In this document: in pieces, positions 22,195 through 32,592 of the stretch
Layout: every line of letters begins with the position of its first letter
Position numbering within the stretch: the first letter of the stretch is position 1
Assembly (NCBI GenBank): GCA_030765065.1
Contig: CM060989.1
Coordinates: forward strand, 63,378,001-63,442,000
Direction of reading: 5' to 3'
DNA length: 64,000 nt
DNA from: Deroplatys truncata
Taxonomy: Eukaryota > Arthropoda > Insecta > Mantodea > Mantidae
Translations under genes and position numbers: made by a program
The notes under the pieces: generated by a model
The model's database searches: none
The model's input: the letters and a program-made list of their open reading frames with translations, nothing else
Told to the model about the DNA's origin: nothing

Positions 22195-22892
22195 AACAGC
22201 ATAACTCAGAAACGAACAGTCAGATAAACACCAAACTTGTTATATAGGTTCAGTATCTTCCAGAGATGCGACACAAAGGTTTTCAAGAAAATCGCCCCAC
22301 CCCAGATTACCCTTTACATGGAAGATTTTTCGAAAATTTTAATTTTCTCAAAAATGGATCTAACGATTTTGATTAAAATATCATATGTTTAAGGTATTTT
22401 CATGACAAATGAAATATATATCTCAAATTTTCTGGGAATGTCTCCAAAAGTATTCCTCATTGTGAACGACTTTTGCATAACTGGTAAAGTATAAGAGATA
22501 GACAAAATTTTACTACACAAAAAAATGTAGATTGCATTAAAATACACAATTTATGTCGTATACATTTTTTTTGTTGAGTGAACTATTTTCAGATATTGCT
22601 TGTTATCCCCTTAAATTTTCCAATACTTATACTTTTTCTCAAATTCGCTATTCATTTTTTTTGTCCTGGTAATGCAAAGAGAATGGAATACTCCACATAG
22701 CAACCAGCGCTTAAAATATTTGACTATCGCTTAAAGCCTAGTAATTCCCCTTGCATCTACAAGAAAATTAGCAATAAGATTGACATCTCGATATCTTGAT
22801 TAACATGAAGCATATGGAGAATAAGCGTTTGTAAAAATAGTTTGTACAAGAGTAGAGAAAGTCATGTGAGTGTAACACATCAGATTATTTGT
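22195..22892 (+). mobile_element. Rep-H copy, 5' truncated
   Basis: It starts inside the family at ACAGCATAACTCAGAAACG and runs to the intact hairpin end, CATGTGAGTGTAACACATCAGA. It lies at the 3' edge of the interrupted Rep-Hb. Confidence 0.88.
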
Positions 22893-23332
22893 ATATCAAC
22901 TCTATCTTTAATATTCTTATAATCTTTATCTTTTAATTTATCTTCATCAAGTCTCCGCTGTCTTTTGAAATGTAAATTCAAAATTATTGCATCATATATC
23001 TTGGAAATTGTTAATGCCATATACTCTAACCCAGACAAGAACACATGAAGAACAAGGCAGAGTAGACTCAATCTGCCACGACTTTGACGTACATATGTAG
23101 AGATAAGTTTTGCAACACTAACTGAAGCAGCGCAAACTTGACAATAAATTGAGTAAGACATTGCCAGTAACTTATTAAACCCGTGTTATAGAATTAATAT
23201 TATTGTGTAAAAGCATTCGGTTGTGCTTCAGGGTTCTTTCTTAAGCATTATGAAACAATGCATGATAATTTGCCTCGACTGTGCTTTTATTTTGATAAGT
23301 TGACAGGCCTGCTCGATGATAAGCTGACTGCT
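22893..23332. other. Unassigned intronic DNA
   Basis: It has a 93-codon minus-strand frame (22880-23161) without recognisable domains. No ZIP11-like sequence. Confidence 0.5.
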
Positions 23333-23336
23333 TTAA

Positions 23337-24105
23337 AGCCCCTTGTACATGATCAAATTTTTGTCAAATTCAATACTTTACAAGACCTTTCAAGAGTTGT
23401 CACAACTTCACAACTTTTCTTGTCAAATTACTTACATATTTTAAACTCTTTGAAAGTCTTGAAAGCAAATAAGGACATGCTCTAAACGATCAAAGATTTG
23501 ACAATGATTTGATGCCTTTAGCCAATGAAATGAGAGTATTTACAGTGCGTCACGAAGTCTGCAACATGGCGGAAAGCGAAAAGTAAACAAAAATGGCTAC
23601 CCGGCCAAGGTATGTTGTATGCGAACTGATTAGGTTATACATAAGCTGGTCATGTCCGTAGGTCTAGCACTCTTGGATTACCACAAGATCAAGCAGATGA
23701 AGGCATATGAAGAAATAAATGCCATGCAGATTTCGAATACAGTATACATTAATGCAATGTTATACAGTGTGGTTAACCTATCAGTTGGTATTATTTCCCT
23801 TGTTTTCCATAATCGTAATGCGATTTCATTGGATACAATACGTGAACGTGCTACATAGTACTACTAAAGAACAGTATTTCATTGCAAACTGTTATACCGT
23901 GACGCAAATAGTAAATTACTTTGTGCGTGATAAATTTATTATTAATGTGTTCTGAAGGGTTTCAGTTTGAAAAAAGACAACTTGTAAATAAACATTTATG
24001 ACATTGTCAATTCTTGTCCAATCTTGTCACATATTGAAAAATGTTTGACAGTTTTTCTTGTAAACTCTTGAATTGGAAAACAAGTTTGATCGTGTACAAG
24101 GGGCT
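23337..24105. mobile_element. TTAA-flanked MITE with AGCCCCTTGTACA ends
   Basis: The left end AGCCCCTTGTACATGATCAA and the right end (reverse complement AGCCCCTTGTACACGATCAA) form terminal inverted repeats; imperfect homology extends about 50-100 bp. TTAA lies on both sides (23333-23336 and 24106-24109). The interior (769 bp) has short frames only (68 and 78 codons) with no transposase motif. The TTAA target suggests a piggyBac-type mobiliser; a TA target with ends AAGCCCC is an equally consistent reading. Confidence 0.8.
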
Positions 24106-24109
24106 TTAA

Positions 24110-24441
24110 ATTGCATACAAGCTTAAAATAAAGAGAGTTGAAGGTTGATACACTACATTACTAAAATGTTCTTATTTGAAGTGTGCATACAAGTGTTCTG
24201 GGCTTGTGAAGTATGTGAGAGGTATAGGAAATACAGTCTTAAATATCACAAGCAACTCTATATGCTAAGCAACAATGTCTGAATCAGTATTCACCTTAAG
24301 ACCTTTGTTCCGAGAGGGCCGTATGGTATTAGGAATACACCTTATTATACAAGTGTTTCATTAGTAATACACAGTTAGACAATAATAAGTTAATACTGTA
24401 TAACTCGCCTGTCTTTAGTTTAATCTCTCTCTCTATACTTA
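24110..24441. other. Unassigned intronic DNA
   Basis: Nothing recognised. Confidence 0.5.
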
Positions 24442-24443
24442 TA

Positions 24444-26003
24444 CCGAGTGTTTCAAAAATACATTTACAAACTTTGGGTATGGGTTCCTCACACCAAAAG
24501 AAGGAAAAACGTTCATATGAACATATGTCCCATAATCCTTGGTTTTTGGGTTATTCCTGTCACAATGAAAGTGTGAGTTCAACGGCCTTCGGGGTCCAAC
24601 CTCAAAACTTCATTTCTCTATGCATTCATAGAAGGTGTTGACCCATTGTACTACATACGGTAGATGGCAAAGTGTTGCCATGGAGACTTGTTTACGTTTG
24701 TCCTTTGTCATTAGTCTGTCTTCAACATTTCAATTGTCTAGATGTAGTGAGTTAACTGCACGTGTTTCGTTCCACCATGGCTCGATATTCATTTCGTGAA
24801 CAGGCAGACATGATTTTTATGTATGGTCGTGCAAATGGTAATGGACGCGAGGCTGCACAGCTCTATCAGATGGAGTTTCCAGACCGAAGACAACCGAGAC
24901 ATCCAACCTTTGTCGCTGTTTATCGTTGCCTTGCTGAGACAGGAACTGTTGCACCACGGACTATTGATCAAGGAAGACCAACAGGTGTTCGTACGCCAGA
25001 ATGCGAAGAACAAATGTTAAAGTGTGTCGAAGACGATCCAGGTATCAGTACAAGACAATTGGCTGTGGCATCTGGTATATCACACGTGACAGCATGGAGG
25101 GTACTTCACGAGCAGCTCCTTATCCATATCATATTCATCGTGTGCAGGGCCTTTCGCCTGCCAATTATCCACCACGGAATAACTTTTGCCAATGGTTTGT
25201 AGCACAAACAGCCAATCCATTGTTTGTCTCGTCAGTTTTGTTTACAGACGAGGCAACGTTTCGGAGAGATGGAGTTACTAATTTCCACAACGTACACGTA
25301 TGGGCAGATCGTAATCCTCATGCTGTACTTCAGGCTAGACATCAGCAACAGTTTAGTCTAAATGTGTGGGCTGGCAATGTAGGTGACTGTCTGGTAGGTC
25401 CATACGTTTTACCAGCACTTCTTACTAGTGTTGTCTACAGGGACTTTATCCAGCACACTCTTCCCGACTTACTTCACGAAGATGTGCCCTTGCAAATAAG
25501 AAAAAACATGTGGTTTATGCATGATGGGGTTCCGGCACATTTTAGTCGCACTGTTCGAGATGCACTGACTGGTATCTACCATAACCGATGGATAGGCAGA
25601 GGAGGACCAGTTCCATGGCCTCCACATTCTCCCGACCTCAATCCTGTGGATATTTACCTCTGGGGGCATCTTAAATCATTGGTTTATGGAGCAGCCATCC
25701 CAGATGCAGAAACGCTTCATCGACGTGTCATGGAAGCCTGCGAAACCATTTGACACCATCCCGGAGTTTCTGACAGGGTGCGACATTCCATGATTCGACG
25801 AGTACAGGCATGCATAGAAGCAAGAGGAGGACATTTCGAGCATTTATTATGAGTTTTGTATGTTATAAGTGTACCACTGTGTTGAACACCTCCTAACGCG
25901 AAAACCAAGGATTATGAGACATATGTTCATATGAACATTTTTCCTTTTTGTGGTGTAAGGAACCCATACCCGAAGTTTGTAAAAGTATTTCTGAAACACT
26001 CTG
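24444..26003 (+). mobile_element. mariner M5 (DD41D type) with long inverted repeats
   Basis: This 1560-bp element lies between TA pairs (24442-24443 and 26004-26005). Its long terminal inverted repeats, about 110 bp, begin CCGAGTGTTTCAAAAATAC (left) and CAGAGTGTTTCAGAAATAC (right, reverse complement). They extend past GGGTATGGGTTCC to the palindromic GTTCATATGAAC and CATAATCCTTGGTTTT. It is the best preserved transposon in the window. Confidence 0.95.
24777..25852 (+). pseudogene. Nearly intact DD41D mariner transposase
   Basis: ATG at 24777 in CACCATGG gives MARYSFREQADMIFMYGRAN, then a HTH region with GISTRQLAVASGISHVTAWR. The catalytic motifs are LFTDEATF, MHDGVPAHFS and SPDLNPVDIYLWGH; 41 residues separate the second and third aspartates, the spacing of the rosa-like DD41D group. 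The C-terminus is EARGGHFEHLL. Only two lesions are seen: loss of one base near 25120 (after LLHEQLL-type sequence, between VLHEQL and PYHIHRVQG), and an in-frame TGA at 25751-25753 where CGA or similar is expected. About 358 codons. Confidence 0.93.
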
Positions 26004-26007
26004 TATA

Positions 26008-26996
26008 AATGGTGTCTCATAAGCAATGTCGGTTTTTAAGCAAAACTTTATTTGGAACATTTTCTGACAAGAAATTAAACTACTCTTCAAAGTAGAGACC
26101 ATCAGATTCTGTGGTCTTTAGCCGTCTTTCAGCAAGGTGTATTATCCTGCGATGGTACCATTTCTGGTTTTTGATGTGAAGAATTTGGTGAGATCCATTT
26201 CCACAGCTTCAATGTCTTCAAAATTTCTTCCACGCGAGAAATGGGCATGGACCGAAACAGATAGTAATCTGAAGGTGCAAGATCAGGCCGGTATGCTGGG
26301 TGTGGTAGCAATTCAACTCCTTCCAATTCCTGAATTTTTGTCATGGTTGTTGGTGCAGTATAGGGAGTTGCATTGTCGTATTACAAGAGAACTCTATTTC
26401 GGTTGACTAATGTTGGGTATCTCCGTCTCAAAATTTCATCAACTCGTTCCAGTTGTTGAGAATAAAGATCCCCATTGACTGTATGGCCATTTGGAACAAA
26501 CTTCCAGTGAATCACTCCCTCAAAATTCCACCAGACACACAACATTACTTTGGGGCTGAACTGATCAATGACTTTGGCAGGTTGACGGGGACTGAGCCAC
26601 TGTTTTGAGGCATCAGGGTTGTGGTAAAGGACCCATTTTTTATCACATGTGACAATTCTCCTGATAAAACAATCATCCATGGGATTACTGATAAGCTGAG
26701 ACAGATATCCACTCTACGTTGAGCTTGTTGAGGAGTTAATTCATGAGGTACAGATCTACAGCTTCTATTTTGATTTTCTAAGTTTCTTAATCTGGCAATG
26801 TATGGTATTTTTTGATGGACCAAGTTCTTCTGACAGCCTACAAGTACTCTTTTGCAGATTTTCTTCCAAAACTCTGTGTGTATTCACAATATCCAATAAT
26901 TCAGGTCTTCCAGAATGTAGTAAATCTTTAGTGTTTTCTTCTCCAGTGTTGAAACACTGGGATCATCATTGTGCCACATGCTCACTGACACCTTAA
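26008..26996 (-). pseudogene. mariner M6 transposase relic (Mos1-like)
   Basis: On the minus strand there are pieces of a Mos1-like mariner protein: IRRIVTCDKKWVLYHNPDASKQW (first region, with D-K-K in place of the usual D-E-K), VMLCVWWNFEGVIHW, then HPAYRPDLAPSDYYLFRSM. Several frameshifts are visible, and the sequence around the second aspartate is damaged. It sits 4 bp after M5. GGTGTC at 26009 and GACACC near 26992 may be the remains of its terminal repeats. Confidence 0.8.
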
Positions 26997-27000
26997 CATA

Positions 27001-27848
27001 TTTTTACTTTTTCTACTACGTATAGTAAGTAGGGGAAATATTGCATTCCACCCAAAAATTCGATACCGAGATTTCACCGGAAATACATGTTTTGAGACCC
27101 ACTGAATCCAAAAAAAGCATTTTTGGAAACATGTCCGTGTGTGTGTGTCTGTGAACAGCATAACTCGGAAACGAACAGTCGGATAAACACCAAACTTGGT
27201 ATTTAGGTTCAGTATCTTCTAGAGATGCGACACGAAGGTTTTTCAAGAAAATCCCTCCACCCCAGATTACCCTTTAAATGGAACACTTTTCGAAAACTTT
27301 AATTTTCTCAAAAATGGCTCTAACGATTTTGATTAAAACATCATATGTTTAAGATACTTTCATGACAAAATAAAATGTATATCTTGAATTTTCTAGGAAT
27401 GTCTCCAAAAGTATTCTTCATTGTGAATGACTTTTGCATAACTGGTAAACCGTAAGAGATAGACGAAATGTTACTACACAAAAAATGTAGATCGCATTAA
27501 AATACACAATTTATGTCATATACATTTTTTTTTTTGTTGAGTGAACCATTTTCGAGATATTGCTTGTTAATCCCTTAAATTTTCCGATACTTATACTTTT
27601 TCTCAAATTAGTTACTCATTTTTTTTTGTCCTGGTAATGCAGAGAGAATGGAATACTCCACATAGCAACCAGCTCTTAAAATATTTGGCTATTGCTTAAA
27701 GCCTAGCAATTCCCCTTCCATCTACAAGAAAATTAGCAATAAGATTAACATCTCGATTAACATGAAGCATATGGAGAATAAGCGTTCGTAACAACAGTTT
27801 GTACAAGAGTAGAGAAAGTCATGTGAGTGTAACAAATCAGATTTTTTT
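27001..27848 (+). mobile_element. Rep-H copy, both ends present
   Basis: It runs from TTTTTACTTTTTCTACTACG to GTGTAACAAATCAGATTTTT, with the GT tract at 27137-27148. It abuts the end of M6. Confidence 0.9.
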
Positions 27849-28396
27849 GTCTGTTACAGTAATCTACACATGTTTCTCCTAATCCCCAGTCTCTTTTTAT
27901 TTGTTTATAGAATTGTAACGATTTCTTGTTTTTTAAACTTCCTCATATCTCCTGCTTTTGTGTGTCTTCTATTCTGGTTTTTACCAATTTACCTACATCA
28001 CTTTCATTCCTTTCTTCTAGCTTCCATATGTCTCCCATTCCTATTTTCCCCATAATTCTTCCTATCCCTGCCCACCACTGTTTGTGTGCTCTAAGCTGTT
28101 TTGCTGCTTAATGCATAACTTTAAGATTTCTCCCTCTTCTTTAACTAAACATCTGTACCAGAATTTTATTATTCTTTCCATTATTATTCCTTTCCTTCTT
28201 CATTATTACTAGTATTACTATGTACTGTTATGGATGTTTGCATTGTCATAATTGTGCAATTCCAGGCATCTCAATAATAACCATGTAAAATTTATCTTAT
28301 TTTATTCATAGAGCTGCTACACTTAGCTTTCAGCCTTGTTTCTCAAACATTTCTACTTGAAAAAAAAAATAAAATGTTTAAAAGTTATACTGATGA
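27849..28396. other. Unassigned intronic DNA, pyrimidine-rich
   Basis: T- and C-rich sequence (27870-28210) with open but low-complexity frames. No repeat ends or exon features. Confidence 0.5.
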
Positions 28397-28400
28397 ATAA

Positions 28401-29338
28401 TGAGGCAGTATTTTTAACACATATGATTTCAGTCAAATTATATAATATATAAATTCAATAACCATGCCTTAAAGCAATATGTGTATGTAACAAAATATAA
28501 AAAGTGTATATTACAGTCATTATATATGTTTATATTATTGTATACATGTGTAATAATGTTATGTGAATGTTTTACATAATTTAATAATGTAGGAGCTGTG
28601 AGTAAAATAGGTTAAAAGTTGCTAACAATGAGGTAACAATGAGGTAACCTTGAGGCAATAATGAATTAGAAAACTTAAATGCTACTGGTAATTCTTGGAG
28701 CAACAATAATGTAATTTTTGTGACAGTTTATAAATAGCCAATCAACAACCAGAAAAAAAAAGCTGAAGTTAAATGAAAGTATTCTATTGGAGTAGGATTA
28801 GCCAATCAGAAACTGAAATATAGCAAAATTTACAAATTCAGAGTACAGTTGCTTGTAGACAGCGTTCCTAACCGGATGCGAGATGTGTCCTCAAGAAATT
28901 TAATACGTATTCAGTGTGAGACGAAAATAGTTTACGTGTTAAAAAGTGCAAGTAATTAATAAAAGAATCTCACAGCTCTCTATATCAGTGAAGTGTTATA
29001 TAAATCGTGTCGAGCATTAATAAAAGGAGTGAAGTAAAATTATAATCTGTGTAAGCCTACATTCTTCAGTCCACCACTCCCTGCTAAGACATTCATGTCT
29101 CTAAAAATATAAATACTGACACAGCCGAGGCAAACATAAATATATAATATTTAAAGAAACAGTCAAAATTACAAAGTAAATATTTTTTTAAACATTTGGG
29201 GCAAAGGCCACCAGAAAGTACATTTGGGGCGAAGGCTACCGGAAACTTTTTACCATACGTGCAGTTGCAACTACTTCGAGTTTGGCTCCCAACATTTGAA
29301 CTACAATACAACTCCTAAAATCAAACCTGACTTCTTCA
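28401..29338 (-). mobile_element. Solo LTR C (family 2), inverted
   Basis: This is a 938-bp LTR; on the plus strand it begins TGAGGCAGTATTTTTAACAC and ends CAAACCTGACTTCTTCA. It has a perfect 4-bp target duplication ATAA (28397-28400 and 29339-29342). It is the reverse complement of LTRs A and B through the TGTTGGGAGCC and AGCCGAGGCAAAC blocks. It lies 107 bp downstream of ZIP11 exon 4, in intron 4. Confidence 0.92.
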
Positions 29339-29445
29339 ATAACTATTCAACTACTGGCACAATTAAATTCTCTGGTTTCAGTAATGGGTTAAAACATTTT
29401 TACCTGAAAGAAAGCAGATCTAATGGCAAAGCCTTGAACTATTAC

Positions 29446-29634
29446 CTGGAATATTGTGTACAGTTATGGCAACAATCAGAAGCACTATTCTCTTCCAATG
29501 TGGATTCTTATGAAGATCCTCCACACCTGCATAAGTGCTGTTGTTTATTAAGCTGTTACATTTTCCTGAAACAGCAGCACTAGGTGTCATTCTTCTTCTG
29601 GAATGGTAGGAGTTTGAAAATCCATCACTGAAAC
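29446..29634 (-). CDS. SLC39A11: ZIP11 zinc transporter, coding exon 4
   Basis: The acceptor TTTTTCCCATAG and donor GTAATAGTTC border 189 bases on the minus strand. With one base carried from exon 3 they encode 63 residues: a polar loop (GFSDGFSNSYHSRRRM, then KCNSLINNSTYAG) followed by HWKRIVLLIVAITVHNIP, the start of the fourth membrane helix with the zinc-binding HNIPEG motif. The loop is variable in the family; the helix is the diagnostic part. One base carries over to exon 5, which supplies the rest of the glutamate codon, so the phase fits exactly. Confidence 0.93.
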
Positions 29635-29695
29635 CTATGGGAAAAACTAAGTGTTAGTAAATCGTGCAGCGTGAACATGAAACACTGTCCAATCT

Positions 29696-30062
29696 ATGAG
29701 GGTCATTCAAATGAAACCTGGTCAGTGTGTCTAACTTTGCATTACACGTAAGGTGGCACCACGTAACTGCGTGTATGGTGGCACCATCTATTGGTAGAGC
29801 AACTGCAGCTTGTGCAACGTTTGACGTTGCATAGCAACAGTATGGTTTCATGCCGAAGAGAAGTTGATCACACAAGTTATCATCCACTACTGAACATGAA
29901 GGCGAGTAAGCAGGAACGAGGAGTGATTCAATTTTTAGCAATTATACTTTTAATTAGTGAAGGTGAGTGTCCAAAAGTGTGACTCAATCTACCATCAGTA
30001 AGTGTGTTGTTGACGAATTAGTTTGTGATTTTGCTCTTGGTTTGTGATGAACTAGAATCAAC
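29696..30062 (+). mobile_element. mariner M7, 5' fragment
   Basis: ATGAGGGTCATTCAAATGAAAC resembles a mariner terminal repeat. About 200 bp further, ATG at 29896 opens MKASKQERGVIQFLA, a recognisable mariner transposase N-terminus that breaks within 30 codons. No right end is found before the next element at 30159. Confidence 0.65.
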
Positions 30063-30177
30063 ATGACTAAATTTATATGAAGGATTATCTTGGAATTAAA
30101 TGTAAGAGAATTGCTTAATCCAAATAATTATGTCCACTTATGTTGTATTACAGTACTAAGGTGATTCAAATATAAAC

Positions 30178-30770
30178 GGCAATTTTTACTTTCTCTACTA
30201 CATATAGTAAGTAGGGGAAGTATTGTATTCCACCCAAAAATTCGATACCGAGATTTCACTGGAAATATAAGTTTTGAGACCCCCTGAAAAGCATTTTTGG
30301 AAACATGTCCGTGTGTGTGTTTGTGAACAGCATAACTCAGAAACGAACAGTCGGACAAACACCAAACTTGGTATTTAGGTTCAGTATCTTCCAGAGATTA
30401 AAATATCATATGTTTAAGATATTTTCATGACAAATAAAATGTATATCTTGAATTTTCTGGGAATGTCTCCAAAAGTATTCTTCATTGCGAACGGCTTTTG
30501 CATAACTAGTAAACCATAAGAGATAGACAAAATTTTACTACACAAAAAATGTAGATCGCATTAAAATACACAATTTATGTCATACACATTTTTTTTGTTG
30601 AGTGAACCATTTTCGAGATATTGCTTGTTATTCCCTTAAATTAGCAATAAGATACAGTCTGCAAATGTTTATCTCGATTAACATGAAGTAGATGGAAAAT
30701 AAGCGTTTGTAAAAATAGTTTGTACAAGAGTAGAGAAAGTCATGTGAAAAAGTCATCAGATTTTTTTTAT
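30178..30770 (+). mobile_element. Rep-H copy with internal deletions, inside M8
   Basis: It runs from TTTTTACTTTCTCTACTAC to CATCAGATTTTTT. Two segments are missing relative to full copies: after CTTCCAGAGAT, and between CTTAAATTAGCAATAAG-type sequences. The hairpin end is damaged. M8 sequence continues on both sides of the T run. Confidence 0.85.
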
Positions 30771-30839
30771 ATGTTTATTGATTAAACACACACACAAATG
30801 AGACCTTTTCATTTCTCTACATAGCTTCTTTCATGCTCT

Positions 30840-31375
30840 ACACACTTTTGCCAATGATTTGGAAGCTTGAATATTCCTTGTTCAAAAAAAGTTGGGGGAC
30901 GTGTCATCATCCATCTTGCACATGCTCCTTAACGTCATCATTGGTTTCAAATCACTGCCGCGCAAGCGATTCTTTTATGGGTGCAAACAAGAAAAATAGC
31001 CTGGGGGGACAAGTCTGGACTGTAGGGACGGTGTTCAAGGATTTCCCAATGCAAGTCCTCCAATGTATCTCTTGTCAAATTTGCAGTGTGAGGCTTAGCA
31101 TTGTCTTGGAGAAGGATGACATCTCTGATGGACATACGACATCTTTTGCTCCGGTAGGGGCTTTTACTGACTTCAACAACTAGCAATTGTTAAGATGCAC
31201 TCACTGTATGTCGATCATGCACAAAATCAATGAGTATAACTCCTTTGTAGTATAAAACACCGTCTTGAACAGCACAACTGTAGTCATCAGTGAGACTTGA
31301 CCTATAGTTGGTTAAGAACTTTATAATAATGTGTTGCGCAATTGACGAATGAACCTCTTGTTCACTCATGGCTGT
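30840..31375 (-). pseudogene. mariner transposase relic (M8)
   Basis: The N-terminus MSEQEVHSSIAQHIIIKF (start near 31370) is joined early to DYSCAVQDGVLYYKGVILIDF. A broken stretch follows, then DVILLQDNAKPHTANLTRD (second aspartate) and EHRPYSPDLSPQAIFL (third region). The HTH and first catalytic aspartate are deleted. An internal stop (after HTVSAS) and frame changes show that it is dead. Confidence 0.85.
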
Positions 31376-31439
31376 ACTGACGCCGAAACTTAGCGAAGCA
31401 GCTAACCAAGCTGGTTCCCCCGACCTTCAATCCCCAACT

Positions 31440-32193
31440 TGTTGGGTAATCTGTTCGTGTTATCTTTTTTACTTGGCGCCTGTTATTGTTTTACTATTTT
31501 GAATTTTATTTCTTTGTCCTCCGGCTAGCTATTATTACTCAGTCGAGCAAATATCTCTGAGCAGGGCGTGTAAATGGAAAGGAGTTGTTACTAAAAGATA
31601 ACACTGATAAAAGAATTTATTTTCACACTTTTATTGCCCTCACAATTAATAGTTCACATCTGTAATCTTTATACACGCCTGACTGAAACTGTTATATTTC
31701 TGAATGTAATTACTGTCTTATTAGTTGCCGCGTACTTCACATTTTGTAACTAACTTTACGGCGCGAGAGATTCTTCCGAACTGTATGATGTACACTCCAC
31801 GAAAGATTCCTCAAGACTGCATGATATGTGTTTCTTGCAATAGATTTTTTAGAACTGCGTGATGTGTAACTTGCGAGAGATTTCTTAGAACTGCGTGAAA
31901 CATGCTTGTGGCTCGAGAATATATACTCCTTCTCCCCGAAATGCCTAAACATTATAATAGAGCTACTATTGGTTACCAAATCATGCCAACATTAGCGTCT
32001 GTTTTGTCAGCCAATCATAATTACTAACACATATACTCAAGGAAAGATATTCCGTCCATTTCTAAAGAAAAGCGCACTACCCTGACGTCATTTGTTTGTC
32101 TTCTAAGTGATAAACAACTCACCCCATAATAATGTTAATTTACAATACAATCACTCTGGCATTCACAGTGTTGTGATATAAAATATTGCCTCA
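31440..32193 (+). mobile_element. Solo LTR 4 (family 1), inside M8
   Basis: This is a 754-bp LTR, TGTTGGGTAATCTG to ATATTGCCTCA, with a perfect 4-bp target duplication AACT (31436-31439 and 32194-32197). About four diverged 36-bp U3 units occur at 31769-31905 (for example TTAGAACTGCGTGATGTGTAAC), followed by ATATATACTCC. Confidence 0.9.
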
Positions 32194-32592
32194 AACTCCA
32201 CCATCCCGCTCTGAACTGCCTACGGAGTACTCTTGCACAATTACTGTTTATATTTGAATCAACCTAATAGAATCCCAATTAACCATTATAATGGAAAGGG
32301 TGGGGATACAGTTAACTTAAAATGACAGATAATCCATCTTACTTAATATAAATACTAGGTTTAATATTCGATTATACAAAAAAAACTCACTATGGTTGAT
32401 GGACTACAAGTTCATCAATTGACCGACAAAGAGATTCAGTGAGGCCACAGAGGATATCAGTAACAAGTCTGAAATCTGCTGATGAGGTGGGCAACATCGC
32501 CTATGAAACATGTTCAGGTAATGAATTGTTTTGTGAAGCAACTCAAAAGTAATTTATTACTAAGGGCTTCATCCAATGGTGTTGCCTAAATA

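Larger units (their letters stand above)
20400..22196 (-). mobile_element. Rep-Hb copy split by a Tc1 element
   Basis: The left part (20400-20531) has ATGTGATACATTCACATGAC and the TTAGTGAGTATACAAATTATT block. After the Tc1 insertion the copy resumes at 21782 (GCTACATTACACATTTC) and runs to ATGCTATTTTAATCA, where a Rep-H of opposite orientation begins. The same Rep-Hb blocks occur at 51569-51838 and 52815-53171. Confidence 0.8.
30159..32265 (-). mobile_element. mariner M8, internally deleted, carrying a Rep-H and a solo LTR
   Basis: The left end AGGTGATTCAAATATAAAC (after TA) and the right end (reverse complement AGGTTGATTCAAATATAAAC, ending near 32265) are inverted repeats. Removing the Rep-H at about 30178-30768 and solo LTR 4 at 31440-32193 leaves a mariner of roughly 760 bp. 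The insertion order is therefore mariner first, then the other two. Confidence 0.82.

Noticed and set aside
22880-23161. 93-codon minus-strand frame tested as a possible ZIP11 exon
   Set aside because: It shows no ZIP11 motif, its phase does not fit between exons 4 and 5, and exons 4 and 5 already join perfectly.
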